Assembly (NCBI GenBank): GCA_002337145.1
Contig: DDFK01000002.1
Span: forward strand, 434,001 to 498,000
DNA from: Chitinophagaceae bacterium UBA1930
GTDB lineage: Bacteria > Bacteroidota > Bacteroidia > Chitinophagales > Chitinophagaceae
Direction of reading: 5' to 3'
DNA: 64,000 bases
Below the pieces are notes generated by a model. That model made no database searches and was not told the DNA's origin. It saw nothing but the letters and a program-made list of their open reading frames with translations. Shown piece by piece: positions 15,114 to 24,419 of the stretch; the stretch's first letter is position 1, and each line of letters starts with the position of its first letter. The position numbers and the translations under genes were made by a program.

Positions 15114-16841
15114 CTAATTAACCACTCTATACACCGGGTACCTTAAATGTACAGGCTCATAATAAGGCGAGTTCTTATATACAAAATCCAATTGTGCACT
15201 GGCAGAAGCAGCAAATGCAGTATCCGTTTTTTTCTTCTCGTCAAGCTTGTTCCTAAGCTCCGGATGCTCGTTTAAATATTTGGCTGCAAGGTCTTCCCAA
15301 CGGTAATCGCTATAGCCTTCTTTCTGTTGCAATATGCCATCAAAAAAGTTCCAGTTAAAATAACTGTCATCGGCTGTTGGTTCCAATGTCTCCACTAAAA
15401 AACGGTCTGCCGCCTGTCGGGTAAAAACAATAAAATCACCTTTCAATAACTGTATGGTTTCCTGTTTTTTTGTAACGGTAACATTGCTATGCGGATAATG
15501 TTTTTCATAGGCCCTTGGCAATGTTTGGAATTTGTCAATCCTGTAAACTTCAACCGTAATTAAAGAGTCATGCTGCAAACGTTGCATGGCAACACCGTTC
15601 AGCTTCAGCAGGTCTGTAACGGCATACCAACCTTGGGGTATAATATATGCTTTGGGTTTCGTCACAAACTTATCGCCCATAAAATAATTGTAAAACTTCA
15701 CCTGTTTGGTAAATGGTTTTGTATGGTCATAAAACAACCTGTCCATGCCTGTTACATCACTTTTCTTTTTGCCTGCTTCATAGCCCCAAAAATCAATGGT
15801 GTCATTCCTTGTCGAATCAACTTTCCATGTAAGGGCAAATGCCTGTTGTTGTTTAACGGCTTCTATGCTGGCCTTTCTTTTTTCCTTTATCTCTTTCGAA
15901 AATTTGCCTGATTGCTCCATCATGGTCTGCATTAAAGCATAAGTGCTTTTAACCCTGTCTGCAAACGGTTTCAGCATATGTGTTTCGGGCACAAAAGCCA
16001 TTGTTTGAAACAGTGCAGCATAACCGCTGCTATAACGTGGCGGGTCATAAAACGCATCCCAGCCTTTATCGGGGTTGGCATTTTCAAAGTTTACGTAGGG
16101 ACACATGGGCCAGTTTTTTTCCTTCATGCTTTTAAACAAAGCAGGCTCAAAAACATCATGTAAAAAATTGCCAATCGGCCCGCCAAGTTTACTTGGTTGC
16201 GTGGTAAGCAAAGTCATGGTATGCTGGTAATCGGCACCATCGCTTACATGGTTGTCCATAAAAATATCGGGGTTAAGCCAATGGAATATTTCGGCAAAAA
16301 CCATTGCTTCTTTTGAATCGTTCTTTATAAAATCCCTGTTCAGGTCAAGGTTCTGGGCATTGCCCCTAAAGCCATAGCTATCGGGCCCGTTCTGGTTCAC
16401 ACGGCTAACACTGCCCCTGTTAAGGCTGCCACCAATATTGTACACAGGTATCACTGCCAGCACAATGTTGGGAGGTGTTTTTAACTTACCTGTTGCAAGA
16501 TCACGTAACAGCATCATGCTTGCATCAATGCCATCGGGCTCGCCAGGGTGTATGCCATTGTTTATAAAAATAACCACCTTGTTTTGCTGGTGCCATTGCA
16601 CCGGGTTGAATCCTTTATCGGCACTGTACATGATTACATGCAAGGGGTAGCCTGCATCTGTAACACCAAATGTTTTAACGGAAATATTGCTATTTGCCTT
16701 GGCCAATTGTTGGTAATAATCTATGCACTCAAAGTAAGTGGCTGTTTTTTCGCCCTTGCTTTTTTCAAAAGGTGTGACCAGGCTTTGGGCAAGTGCATTA
16801 GATGTGACAAAAACAAAACAAATGGCTAGTAATTTTTTCAT
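15114..16841 (-). CDS. M14 family zinc carboxypeptidase, secreted
   Basis: A 575-residue protein with signal peptide MKKLLAICFVFVTSNALAQ. The zinc motif HPGE (H98, E101) is in NNGIHPGEPDG; the substrate arginine region LDLNRDF follows; the third zinc ligand fits IFMDNHVSDGADY; and the catalytic glutamate fits VPETHMLKP. The C-terminal third (about 370-575) is an extra beta-rich region. It likely trims peptides or peptidoglycan stems in the periplasm. The gene is divergent from the OmpR-type regulator with only 32 bp between the two start codons, so the pair may be co-regulated. Confidence 0.9.
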   Translation of the reverse strand: MKKLLAICFVFVTSNALAQSLVTPFEKSKGEKTATYFECIDYYQQLAKANSNISVKTFGVTDAGYPLHVIMYSADKGFNPVQWHQQNKVVIFINNGIHPGEPDGIDASMMLLRDLATGKLKTPPNIVLAVIPVYNIGGSLNRGSVSRVNQNGPDSYGFRGNAQNLDLNRDFIKNDSKEAMVFAEIFHWLNPDIFMDNHVSDGADYQHTMTLLTTQPSKLGGPIGNFLHDVFEPALFKSMKEKNWPMCPYVNFENANPDKGWDAFYDPPRYSSGYAALFQTMAFVPETHMLKPFADRVKSTYALMQTMMEQSGKFSKEIKEKRKASIEAVKQQQAFALTWKVDSTRNDTIDFWGYEAGKKKSDVTGMDRLFYDHTKPFTKQVKFYNYFMGDKFVTKPKAYIIPQGWYAVTDLLKLNGVAMQRLQHDSLITVEVYRIDKFQTLPRAYEKHYPHSNVTVTKKQETIQLLKGDFIVFTRQAADRFLVETLEPTADDSYFNWNFFDGILQQKEGYSDYRWEDLAAKYLNEHPELRNKLDEKKKTDTAFAASASAQLDFVYKNSPYYEPVHLRYPVYRVVN

Positions 16842-16873
16842 TAATTTGGAGTTGAAAAATTCATACCAAAGTA

Positions 16874-17575
16874 ATGGAAAATACCTACAGGATATTGCTA
16901 GCAGAAGACGAACCTAAACTGGGTCAGGTTATTCAGGAAGAGCTGAACCGCCAGGGCTACCAAACAGATGTTGCCTTTGACGGCCTGATTGCAGAGAAAA
17001 TGTTTAACCAGCATAGTTATTCCCTGGTATTGTTGGACATTAACCTTCCCTATAAAAACGGGATGGCTTTATGCAAAGAGTTCAGGGAAGCCAATAAATC
17101 CGTGCCCATCATCATGCTTACTGCATTGGGGCAAATCCAAGACAAGGTAGATGCATTTAAATTGGGTGCTGATGATTACATCATAAAGCCATTTCATTTT
17201 GATGAACTATTTGCCCGCATAAAAGTATTCCTGAAAAGGTCCGACTATACCGAACCGGTAACCACAGAAAAAATAGTGGTGGCCGACTTGGAAATAGACC
17301 TGGACAATAAAACCGTTACAAGGGCAGGCAAGAACATCAATCTTACTGCCAAAGAGTTTGCATTGATTGTTCTGTTGGCAAAAGCCGGTGGTAAAATCAT
17401 TTCAAAACACGAGATACTTGAAAAGGTATGGGACCTGAGTTTTGACACGGGTACCAATACCATCGAAGTGTACATCAGCTTCCTGCGTAACAAGATTGAC
17501 AAGCCCTTTGAAACAAAACTCATTCACACAAAACCCGGGTTTGGTTACTTTGTAAAAGAAATAATTGCACAATGA
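16874..17575 (+). CDS. OmpR/PhoB-family response regulator
   Basis: A 233-residue protein: receiver domain with acidic pocket AEDEPK, phospho-acceptor aspartate in LVLLDINLPYKNG (about D56), and KPFHFDEL (Lys about 107); then a winged-helix DNA-binding domain with LTAKEFALIVLLA and GTNTIEVYISFLRNKID (recognition helix). It would control transcription on phosphorylation by the kinase at 17572, whose start codon overlaps its stop (ATGA). The nearest target candidate is the divergent M14 peptidase gene. Confidence 0.95.
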   Translation: MENTYRILLAEDEPKLGQVIQEELNRQGYQTDVAFDGLIAEKMFNQHSYSLVLLDINLPYKNGMALCKEFREANKSVPIIMLTALGQIQDKVDAFKLGADDYIIKPFHFDELFARIKVFLKRSDYTEPVTTEKIVVADLEIDLDNKTVTRAGKNINLTAKEFALIVLLAKAGGKIISKHEILEKVWDLSFDTGTNTIEVYISFLRNKIDKPFETKLIHTKPGFGYFVKEIIAQ

Positions 17576-18924
17576 ACTTAAAAGTCCGGTTTGCCTTATT
17601 GTTTACATCATTTGTTGCATTTATACTCATCATATCATCGGCAGCAATTTATATACTGTATTATAACTATAGGCTGCAGGATTTTTACAGGCGTGTAAAG
17701 AATGAAGGCGAAGTGATGTACCAGGCATATATTGCCAAGGCACAAACACCCGATTCGTTACAGAAAAAATCCAAAGAAAACAGGTACGCATTATCCGCAC
17801 AGTCGGTCATCATATTCGACTCTGCCTACCATGTGCTCAATAAAGAGCCGGATACAACTTCCGTAACCCTTGGCAAGGATTTTTTTACCAGGGTAAAACT
17901 GCATGGCGAATACCGTTTTCAGGAACAGAAAAGGGAAAGCGTGGGCTTTTATATGCAGGCTTCCAAAATGTATGTGTACTCATCGGCCTACGACAAGTTC
18001 GGATTAAAGAAATTGAAGAATGTAAAGATCATTCTTCTGGCGGTACTGGCTGGTAGTTTGCTGCTAACGGTATTCTTTTCCCTGTTCTTTGTTAGCCAGG
18101 CATTTAGGCCATTGAGGAAACTGAGCGAACAGATGCAACGGACCACCGAGCTCAATATGGCCGAAAGGGTAGAGGAAGGCAAAGGCAATGATGAGATAAA
18201 ACAGATTGCACGCAGCTACAATGCAATGATTGAAAGGCTTAGAAAGGCATTTGACTACCAGAAAAGTTTTGTGAACCATGCTTCGCACGAACTGCGTACG
18301 CCACTGGCAAGTATGCTGTCGCAAACCGAAGCCGCATTTAATAAGAACCTGGACGAAGCGGGTTACCGGGATGTGCTTACCTCTTTAAAAGAAGACCAAC
18401 AGGAAATGATCGAGTTGACAAACTCCCTGCTGCTACTTTCCCAGTACGAAAAAATGACCAAATCAACCGAATGGTTATCGTTGCGTATTGATGAGGTGCT
18501 GTATGATACAATCAAAGCTGCAAAAAAGATATTTCCAGAAGCATTGCTTACACTCGAGTTCCTGTCAATACCGGAAGAAGAGAACCTGTTGATTAAAGGC
18601 AATGAGGCATTGATGCGTTCTGCCATCAGGAACCTGATCAAAAATGCCTATCAATATTCGGTTGACAGGAATGTATCCATCTTTTTACGTGCCGAGAACA
18701 ATGTTATTGAAATAATAGTGGACAATGTTGGTCCGCAAGTACCAGTAGAAGACAGGGACAAACTGTTCATGCCTTTTTTCAGGAGCCAGAACTCTATGGA
18801 AAAAAGGGGACATGGCCTTGGTCTGGCAATTGTACAGCGTATTGTAGATGTACATAAAGGCACCGTAACTTATATTGCCCTAAACAACAATATCAACCGG
18901 TTTGTAATCAGTTTATACAAATAA
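17572..18924 (+). CDS. Membrane sensor histidine kinase, HAMP-HisKA-HATPase
   Basis: A 450-residue protein. Transmembrane helix 1 is at about residues 7-30, a periplasmic sensor of about 120 residues has no recognised domain, helix 2 is at about 150-173, then HAMP. The H-box NHASHELRTPLAS is at about 236-248, the N-box is NLIKNAYQYS, and the G2 box is GHGLGLAIVQ. The G1 box reads VDNVGPQVP instead of the usual DNGxGI, a common variation in Bacteroidota kinases. It overlaps the regulator gene by 4 nt (ATGA). The stimulus is unknown. Followed by a bidirectional terminator. Confidence 0.94.
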   Translation: MNLKVRFALLFTSFVAFILIISSAAIYILYYNYRLQDFYRRVKNEGEVMYQAYIAKAQTPDSLQKKSKENRYALSAQSVIIFDSAYHVLNKEPDTTSVTLGKDFFTRVKLHGEYRFQEQKRESVGFYMQASKMYVYSSAYDKFGLKKLKNVKIILLAVLAGSLLLTVFFSLFFVSQAFRPLRKLSEQMQRTTELNMAERVEEGKGNDEIKQIARSYNAMIERLRKAFDYQKSFVNHASHELRTPLASMLSQTEAAFNKNLDEAGYRDVLTSLKEDQQEMIELTNSLLLLSQYEKMTKSTEWLSLRIDEVLYDTIKAAKKIFPEALLTLEFLSIPEEENLLIKGNEALMRSAIRNLIKNAYQYSVDRNVSIFLRAENNVIEIIVDNVGPQVPVEDRDKLFMPFFRSQNSMEKRGHGLGLAIVQRIVDVHKGTVTYIALNNNINRFVISLYK

Positions 18925-18960
18925 AAAAACCAGTTGAAGTTTAACTTTCAACTGGTCCCT
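18924..18960. terminator. Bidirectional rho-independent terminator
   Basis: ACCAGTTGAA (18929-18938) pairs with TTCAACTGGT (18947-18956), with a run of A on the left and CCCTTTAT on the right. It separates the convergent kinase and rpsT genes and suits the minus-strand rpsT best (TTTTTTT after the stem). Confidence 0.8.
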
Positions 18961-18984
18961 TTATAAATATTTGATAGCTAGATA

Positions 18985-19239
18985 TTAAGCAGCCAATGCT
19001 TTTTTCTTAGCCAGTTTGCTTTTTAAGTTAGCAGCCTTGTTTTTATGGATAACACCACGTTTAGCTAATTTGTCAATCATTGATTCTACAGAAGGTAATT
19101 TTTCGCCGTAAGCGGTTTTGTCTTCAATAGCTTTCAAGTCACGGATGGCATTACGGGTAGTTTTACCGTTATACCTGTTTCTATCTCTACGTTTAGCGGC
19201 TTGTCTTGTATCTTTTTTGGTAGCCTTATGGTTTGCCAT
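18985..19239 (-). CDS. rpsT: 30S ribosomal protein S20
   Basis: An 84-residue, highly basic protein that starts MANHKATKKDTRQAAKRR and matches S20 throughout (E. coli S20 is 87 residues). It binds 16S rRNA early in 30S assembly. Upstream on the minus strand TACCTTCG (19263-19270) resembles the -7 box TAnnTTTG and would give a leader of about 20 nt. Monocistronic, between a terminator and the divergent sucA gene. Confidence 0.97.
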   Translation of the reverse strand: MANHKATKKDTRQAAKRRDRNRYNGKTTRNAIRDLKAIEDKTAYGEKLPSVESMIDKLAKRGVIHKNKAANLKSKLAKKKALAA

Positions 19240-19443
19240 GTTCTAATCTTTTTAAAGGACGGCGAAGGTAAGGACTGATATTGGAACTGGAAAATTTTAC
19301 AGAATTTTTTTTCAATTTTTTTGAAATTATCCTCAAATAAAGCGATTTGGACCCATTTCAGGGAAAAAACTTTGCCAAATTTTATGCTTTCAATACACGA
19401 TATTTGCCATCATTTCATAAAAAATAGATCAATTTTTGCTCCA

Positions 19444-22200
19444 ATGAAGGATTTTTCTTACATCACGAACTCTCACCCGGCTTTTATTGAAAATCTGTAC
19501 CAGGAATTTGTCAAAGACCCGAACAGTGTTGACCCAGACCTAAAGAAGTTTTTTGAAGGATTCGATTTTGCAGTAAGCAATGCCAATTTGAACGGTAACG
19601 GTGCAGCCACTGTTGCTGCGGCCACTGCAAGTGTGCCTAGCTCGGGAATTGACTGGATGAGCGAAATACGTGTGTACCGCATGATTTTGGGCTATAGAAA
19701 CAAAGGCCATCTATTGGCAAAAACAAACCCTATCCGTGCAAGAAAAGACAGGGGAGCCAACTTGGAGCTTTCCTTTTTTGGATTTACGGATGCCGATCTA
19801 GACAAAACCTTTAATGCCGGTAACATACTTGGCCTGGGTGCAACCACATTACGTAATATTATTGCCTATTTAGAAAAAGCCTACGCAACCCATGTAGGTA
19901 TCGAGTTCAAATACATAAGCGACCAAAAGAAAATTGATTGGCTTACCAACGAAATGGAGAAGCAGCTTAGCCAACCCGTTTCATTGGACAAAAAGAAACG
20001 CATACTGGAGAAACTGAACCAAGGTGTGATGTTTGAAAAATTCCTGCATACCAAATATGTAGGGCAAAAAAGGTTCTCTTTAGAAGGTGGAGAAACAACC
20101 ATTGCTGCATTGGATGCCATCATTAACGTTGCTGCCGACAATCAGGTAGAAGAAGTGGTGATAGGTATGGCACATAGGGGCAGGTTGAATATACTGGCCA
20201 ATATTATGGGCAAGACCTACGAACAGATTTTTAGCGAGTTTGAGGGTACGGCCATTATGGACCAGACCATGGGTAGCGGCGACGTGAAGTACCACATGGG
20301 GTACGGCAGTGAAGTAACTACTACTGGTAACAAGAACATCCATCTTAAATTAATGCCCAACCCATCCCACCTAGAGGCGGTAAACCCTGTAGTGGTTGGT
20401 TTTGCAAGGGCCAAGGCCGATGTGCTTTCGCAAAGCGATTTTGATAAGATATTACCGATATTGATTCATGGCGATGCTTCTGTAGCAGGCCAGGGCATTG
20501 TGTACGAAGTATTGCAAATGAGTAACCTGCATGGTTATTACACCGGTGGTACCATACATTTTGTGATCAATAACCAGATTGGTTTTACCACCGATTTTGA
20601 AGATGCAAGAAGCAGTGACTATTGTACATCTATTGCAGCTATGGTACAGGCACCCGTATTTCACGTAAATGGCGATGACGCGGAAGCTGTTGTAAAAGTT
20701 GCAGAGATTGCCACCCGTTACAGACAGGAATTCAATAGCGATATCTTCATTGATATGGTGTGCTACCGCAAACATGGCCATAATGAAGGCGATGACCCCA
20801 AGTACACGCAGCCACAATTGTATGCCTTGATTGATAAGCATCCAAACCCACGTGAAGTATATATTAAATACTTGTTGGAACATGGCGAAGCCGATGCACA
20901 GGAACTGGCAAAAGCCATGGAGAAGAAATTCTGGGAAGACTTACAGGAGCGTTTGGACGAAGTGAAACAGAAACCATTGCCATACAATTACCAACAGCCG
21001 GAACTTGTTTGGAAAAGTTTACGCAAGGCAACTGCTGAAGATTTCAATGCATCTCCTGTTACGGCCATTGCCGAGGATGAGTTGAGGAAACTGTTTAAAG
21101 GTTTGATGGAGTGGCCTGCCGATTTTAAGCCATTGAAAAAAGTAGAAAAATTATTGGCCGATAAGACCAAATTGCTGGAAACAGAAAATAAGATTGACTG
21201 GGCAACCGGCGAACTTTTGGCCTATGCTTCTTTGCTGGTTGATAAAAAGATTGTACGTATGAGCGGACAGGACGTGCACCGCGGCACGTTTAGCCACCGC
21301 CATGCTGTACTGCGTGATGAAGAAACCAACAAAGGCTATAACCGCTTGAACCACTTTAGCGATACCCAGGAAAAATTCCGCATTTATAACTCTTTATTGA
21401 GCGAATACGGTGTGCTTGGTTTTGAATATGGTTATGCCATGGCAAACCCGAATGCACTGGTACTTTGGGAAGCACAGTTTGGCGATTTCTGCAATGGTGC
21501 CCAAACCATGATTGACCAGTTTATTGCTGCTGGTGAACAGAAATGGAACCGCATGAACGGCGTGGTAATGTTGTTGCCACATGGTTACGAAGGGCAGGGG
21601 CCAGAGCATAGCAGTGCAAGGATGGAAAGGTTTTTACAGATGTGTGCCGAACTGAATATGGTGGTTACCAATATTACTACGGCTGCCAACTTCTTCCATG
21701 CGTTACGCAGGCAGTTGGCCTGGAGCTTCAGGAAACCGATGATCAACTTTTCGCCGAAGGCAAACCTGCGTTATCCCGGCAGCTATAGCACGGTAGCCGA
21801 GTTTACACAAGGCGGCTTTAAGGAAGTGATTGATGATGAGGTTGAAGATGCAGCAGCCATTAAAAAAGTATTGTTCTGTACCGGTAAACTGTATTTTGAA
21901 CTGGCTGAAAGAAAAGCAAAAGAAAACAGAACTGATATAGCCATCATCAGGCTGGAGCAGATATATCCTTTACCTGAAAAGCAACTGAAGACTTTGCATG
22001 ATAAATACAGTAAAGCCGTTTGGTTCTGGATACAGGAAGAGCCGTTGAATATGGGTGCCGCTTCGTTTTTGCAAATGAATTTAAAGAGCATCAACTATGG
22101 TGTCATTAGCCGCCATGCAAGTGCCAGCACCGCTACGGGTTACAACAAGGTACATAAGGTAGAGCAGGAAGAAATTATTAATACTGCATTCAGTATTTAA
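19444..22200 (+). CDS. sucA: 2-oxoglutarate dehydrogenase E1 component (thiamine-diphosphate-dependent)
   Basis: A 918-residue protein from the ATG at 19444 (MKDFSYITNSHPAFIENLYQ, the normal N-terminus). An open frame further upstream from 19321 is not homologous-looking and was left out. E. coli SucA has 933 residues. Visible blocks: GMAHRGRLNILAN, the thiamine-diphosphate region HGDASVAGQGIVYE and VINNQIGFTT, NPNALVLWEAQFGDF in the transketolase-like domain, and LLPHGYEGQGPEHSS. It decarboxylates 2-oxoglutarate and succinylates the lipoyl group of E2 in the TCA cycle. E2 (sucB) usually follows directly. Here it lies 12.7 kb away on the same strand, with a six-gene opposite-strand block in between. 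Own terminator. Confidence 0.97.
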   Translation: MKDFSYITNSHPAFIENLYQEFVKDPNSVDPDLKKFFEGFDFAVSNANLNGNGAATVAAATASVPSSGIDWMSEIRVYRMILGYRNKGHLLAKTNPIRARKDRGANLELSFFGFTDADLDKTFNAGNILGLGATTLRNIIAYLEKAYATHVGIEFKYISDQKKIDWLTNEMEKQLSQPVSLDKKKRILEKLNQGVMFEKFLHTKYVGQKRFSLEGGETTIAALDAIINVAADNQVEEVVIGMAHRGRLNILANIMGKTYEQIFSEFEGTAIMDQTMGSGDVKYHMGYGSEVTTTGNKNIHLKLMPNPSHLEAVNPVVVGFARAKADVLSQSDFDKILPILIHGDASVAGQGIVYEVLQMSNLHGYYTGGTIHFVINNQIGFTTDFEDARSSDYCTSIAAMVQAPVFHVNGDDAEAVVKVAEIATRYRQEFNSDIFIDMVCYRKHGHNEGDDPKYTQPQLYALIDKHPNPREVYIKYLLEHGEADAQELAKAMEKKFWEDLQERLDEVKQKPLPYNYQQPELVWKSLRKATAEDFNASPVTAIAEDELRKLFKGLMEWPADFKPLKKVEKLLADKTKLLETENKIDWATGELLAYASLLVDKKIVRMSGQDVHRGTFSHRHAVLRDEETNKGYNRLNHFSDTQEKFRIYNSLLSEYGVLGFEYGYAMANPNALVLWEAQFGDFCNGAQTMIDQFIAAGEQKWNRMNGVVMLLPHGYEGQGPEHSSARMERFLQMCAELNMVVTNITTAANFFHALRRQLAWSFRKPMINFSPKANLRYPGSYSTVAEFTQGGFKEVIDDEVEDAAAIKKVLFCTGKLYFELAERKAKENRTDIAIIRLEQIYPLPEKQLKTLHDKYSKAVWFWIQEEPLNMGAASFLQMNLKSINYGVISRHASASTATGYNKVHKVEQEEIINTAFSI

Positions 22201-22223
22201 GTACGCTTGATATAAGTAATAAG

Positions 22224-22264
22224 AAACGGTCTGTATGTTGAACCACATACAGGCCGTTTTATTT
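22224..22264 (+). terminator. Rho-independent terminator of sucA
   Basis: AAACGGTCTGTATGT pairs with ACATACAGGCCGTTT (one G-T wobble), then TATTTTG. It starts 24 bp after the sucA stop at 22200. Confidence 0.88.
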
Positions 22265-22283
22265 TGCCAAAACTTACATAAGG

Positions 22284-22428
22284 CTGCCCTGCGTGAGGGA
22301 TAGGAGCGGATACCCCGCTGAGGCCCTGTGCAATGACTTGTGGCGGAGTAGCAGTGGATAGCCCGACCCCGCCGTACATTGCACAGGGTTTGTTGAACCT
22401 ATACAATTGGCGGGGGCAAGCCCCAATG
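22284..22428. ncRNA. Highly structured G+C-rich intergenic element (candidate structured RNA or dispersed repeat)
   Basis: The 145 bp between the sucA terminator and the convergent Fn3 gene are far richer in G+C than their surroundings. They hold a perfect 12-bp stem (CCCTGTGCAATG at 22324-22335 with CATTGCACAGGG at 22377-22388) enclosing an inner GGCGG/CCGCC stem. Before it lies GCGTGAGGGATAGGAGCGG. The words AGCGGATACCCCGC and AGTGGATAGCCCGA are near-duplicates. A further G+C hairpin sits at 22406-22428. From memory, similar GCGTGAGGGATAG...GGATAGCCCGACCCC strings recur between genes in other Bacteroidota, but I cannot name a described family. Strand and function are unknown. Confidence 0.5.
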
Positions 22429-22429
22429 A

Positions 22430-24409
22430 TTATTTACTTACTACCGAATTTTTGAAACTATTGTTGGTAAAATAAGTGCGTATATAATATTCGTACACTT
22501 CTCCAGGTTGTGGGGTTTCATCTTTAAAATTAGTACCCATTAATAGTGGCGAGATGGCCGTGAAATTTTCTTGATTATTGCTTTTGCGGAACACAATAAA
22601 ACCACTTACGTTTTGTGCAGCACTACGCCATGTAATATGGATGCTACTGTCTGTTGCATCTTTTGAAACACTTACAGCTTCTGCGTTTTTCATGAAAGCA
22701 GTATCGATAGCAATTACGAGATAGGCTGGTTTGGACGGCTCCGATACGTTGTTACTTTTATCTATTGCTGTAATATAGTAGGCAATGGTAGTGCCTTGCA
22801 AAGACAGGTCTTTGTCTTTAAAACTGGTTTGTGTAAGTGGTTGTTTGTTTAGCTTTTCGAACTTAGTATTTGCGGTATCCGTTGCACGGAAAATGTTGTA
22901 ACCTATAACATCATTGTCGGCTGATGCTTGCCAACTCAATGCAACTTCTTTTTCAATCAATTGGGCTTCTACATTTTGAATGGCCAGTGGTGGTGTAACA
23001 TCGGGCAGCAACACAATAACCGTATCGCTCATTTCGCTTTTGTTGTAACTATCATCTACTGCTTGAATGCTGTACACATAATCGTTCTTGGAATTTACAG
23101 GCAATGAATCTGTAAAGGAAGTAGCGGTAATTGGTTTTTCAGTAATAAGGTTAAAATAGTCTTTGTTTTTGTTGGTGGATCGGTAAACCCAGTAACCTTT
23201 CACATCTGCTTCTTTGTTGGGGCTCCAGGTAATGTTTGTAACGCCGGGTGCGGCTGTACCTTTTACGCCTGTTGGTTTTGCGGGTGGTGTAACATCGGGC
23301 ATAACAGCCATTGTAATAAGGCTCTTTGCTGTAATGCCTGTATTGCTGATGCTTTCAACATAATAATTGTACACTTTTTTCTCTGTAACGGTACTGTCTA
23401 TAAAACTGCTTGTATTGACTGCTAATAGTTGTTTATTGATTTTTTTAAAAGTACTATCGCCTTCATTGGCCCTATAAATATTATAGCCCGAACAGTTTTT
23501 TTCTTTAACGGTTTCCCATGTTAACTGGAATGTTTTTTTCTTTCTTTCGTTTGTTAAACCAGTTACTGTTTTAGGAAGTGTAAGGTCTTTGACAACAACT
23601 TTTAAGGGCTCGCTTAAAGCTGTTTCGTTGTTGAGCACATCCAATGCGGCAACCTGGTAATAATAGATGCTGCCTGCTTTTAAACCAGTATCTATATATG
23701 TAAAAGAATTGTTGTTTTTGCCTTTTACACTTGCAGCTATCATTGGTTTTACAGTAAGCAATACAGGTGCGGTAGCGTTTGCATTTTTTCTATAGATTTT
23801 GTAGGCATAATGCTGTTCTTCTTTCTTCCAGTTCAATAAAATGTTCTGTTGATGTTGTGCTGAGCTTAGGTTAGTAACGGCAGGTTGATTGGTTAAAGCG
23901 GTATTTATTTTAATGCTCCTGGAAAGGTCTGCATCGTTTTTATCTGCATCGGTTAATTTGTATTCGTAGGTTTTTCCAGTAACAATATTTTTATCTTCAA
24001 AGTAGCAGCCTGCATACTCCGCCATTTTATTGTCGTTCAGCAAAAGCAGTCCTGCAAAGCCTTTTACGTTTTTTTCTTTTGCATCGTTTTGTTTGCGTAG
24101 CACAAAATTGGCATAACGTTTAAAGCTTGGGTCTTTGGCGTTTACATTATCGCTTGTGGTTACTGGTGTCTTTGCAATTGGCTCAGTAGTTATTTTTATC
24201 CAATCACCATTGCCTTCTTTTCTAAATACATTGATGTGGTAATTGCTCACTACATTAACGGTATCTATGAACTTCATTTTTACCATTAACTTTTGTGTAG
24301 CTTTTTCTTTTGATACACTGGCTGCAAGTTTTAGAACCTGTGCATTTACTGTATTGGTATTGCTGTTAACCAGTACTGTTATAATAAATAAACTGATAAT
24401 TTTTTTCAT
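22430..24409 (-). CDS. Secreted protein of six fibronectin type III-like domains
   Basis: A 659-residue protein from the ATG at 24409, 10 nt after the stop of the giant gene. A longer frame that would overlap that gene was rejected because the signal peptide (residues 1-24, ending VNAQ) begins here. Six Fn3-like units of about 95 residues lie at roughly 36-170 (divergent), 176-274, 279-370, 374-468, 472-567 and 575-659, each with a late-strand word such as GYNIYRA, GYWVYRS, GYNIFRA or GFIVFRK. The protein has no enzyme domain and no clear sorting domain. It is probably exported and surface- or periplasm-located, acting as a binding or scaffold protein of the block at 22.4-34.7 kb. It is the last gene of that block. 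Confidence 0.85.
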   Translation of the reverse strand: MKKIISLFIITVLVNSNTNTVNAQVLKLAASVSKEKATQKLMVKMKFIDTVNVVSNYHINVFRKEGNGDWIKITTEPIAKTPVTTSDNVNAKDPSFKRYANFVLRKQNDAKEKNVKGFAGLLLLNDNKMAEYAGCYFEDKNIVTGKTYEYKLTDADKNDADLSRSIKINTALTNQPAVTNLSSAQHQQNILLNWKKEEQHYAYKIYRKNANATAPVLLTVKPMIAASVKGKNNNSFTYIDTGLKAGSIYYYQVAALDVLNNETALSEPLKVVVKDLTLPKTVTGLTNERKKKTFQLTWETVKEKNCSGYNIYRANEGDSTFKKINKQLLAVNTSSFIDSTVTEKKVYNYYVESISNTGITAKSLITMAVMPDVTPPAKPTGVKGTAAPGVTNITWSPNKEADVKGYWVYRSTNKNKDYFNLITEKPITATSFTDSLPVNSKNDYVYSIQAVDDSYNKSEMSDTVIVLLPDVTPPLAIQNVEAQLIEKEVALSWQASADNDVIGYNIFRATDTANTKFEKLNKQPLTQTSFKDKDLSLQGTTIAYYITAIDKSNNVSEPSKPAYLVIAIDTAFMKNAEAVSVSKDATDSSIHITWRSAAQNVSGFIVFRKSNNQENFTAISPLLMGTNFKDETPQPGEVYEYYIRTYFTNNSFKNSVVSK

Positions 24410-24419
24410 GATGGATTGC

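Noticed and set aside
19321..19443. Extended N-terminus for sucA
   Set aside because: The extra 41 residues are not E1-like and begin with TTG; the conserved N-terminus begins at 19444.
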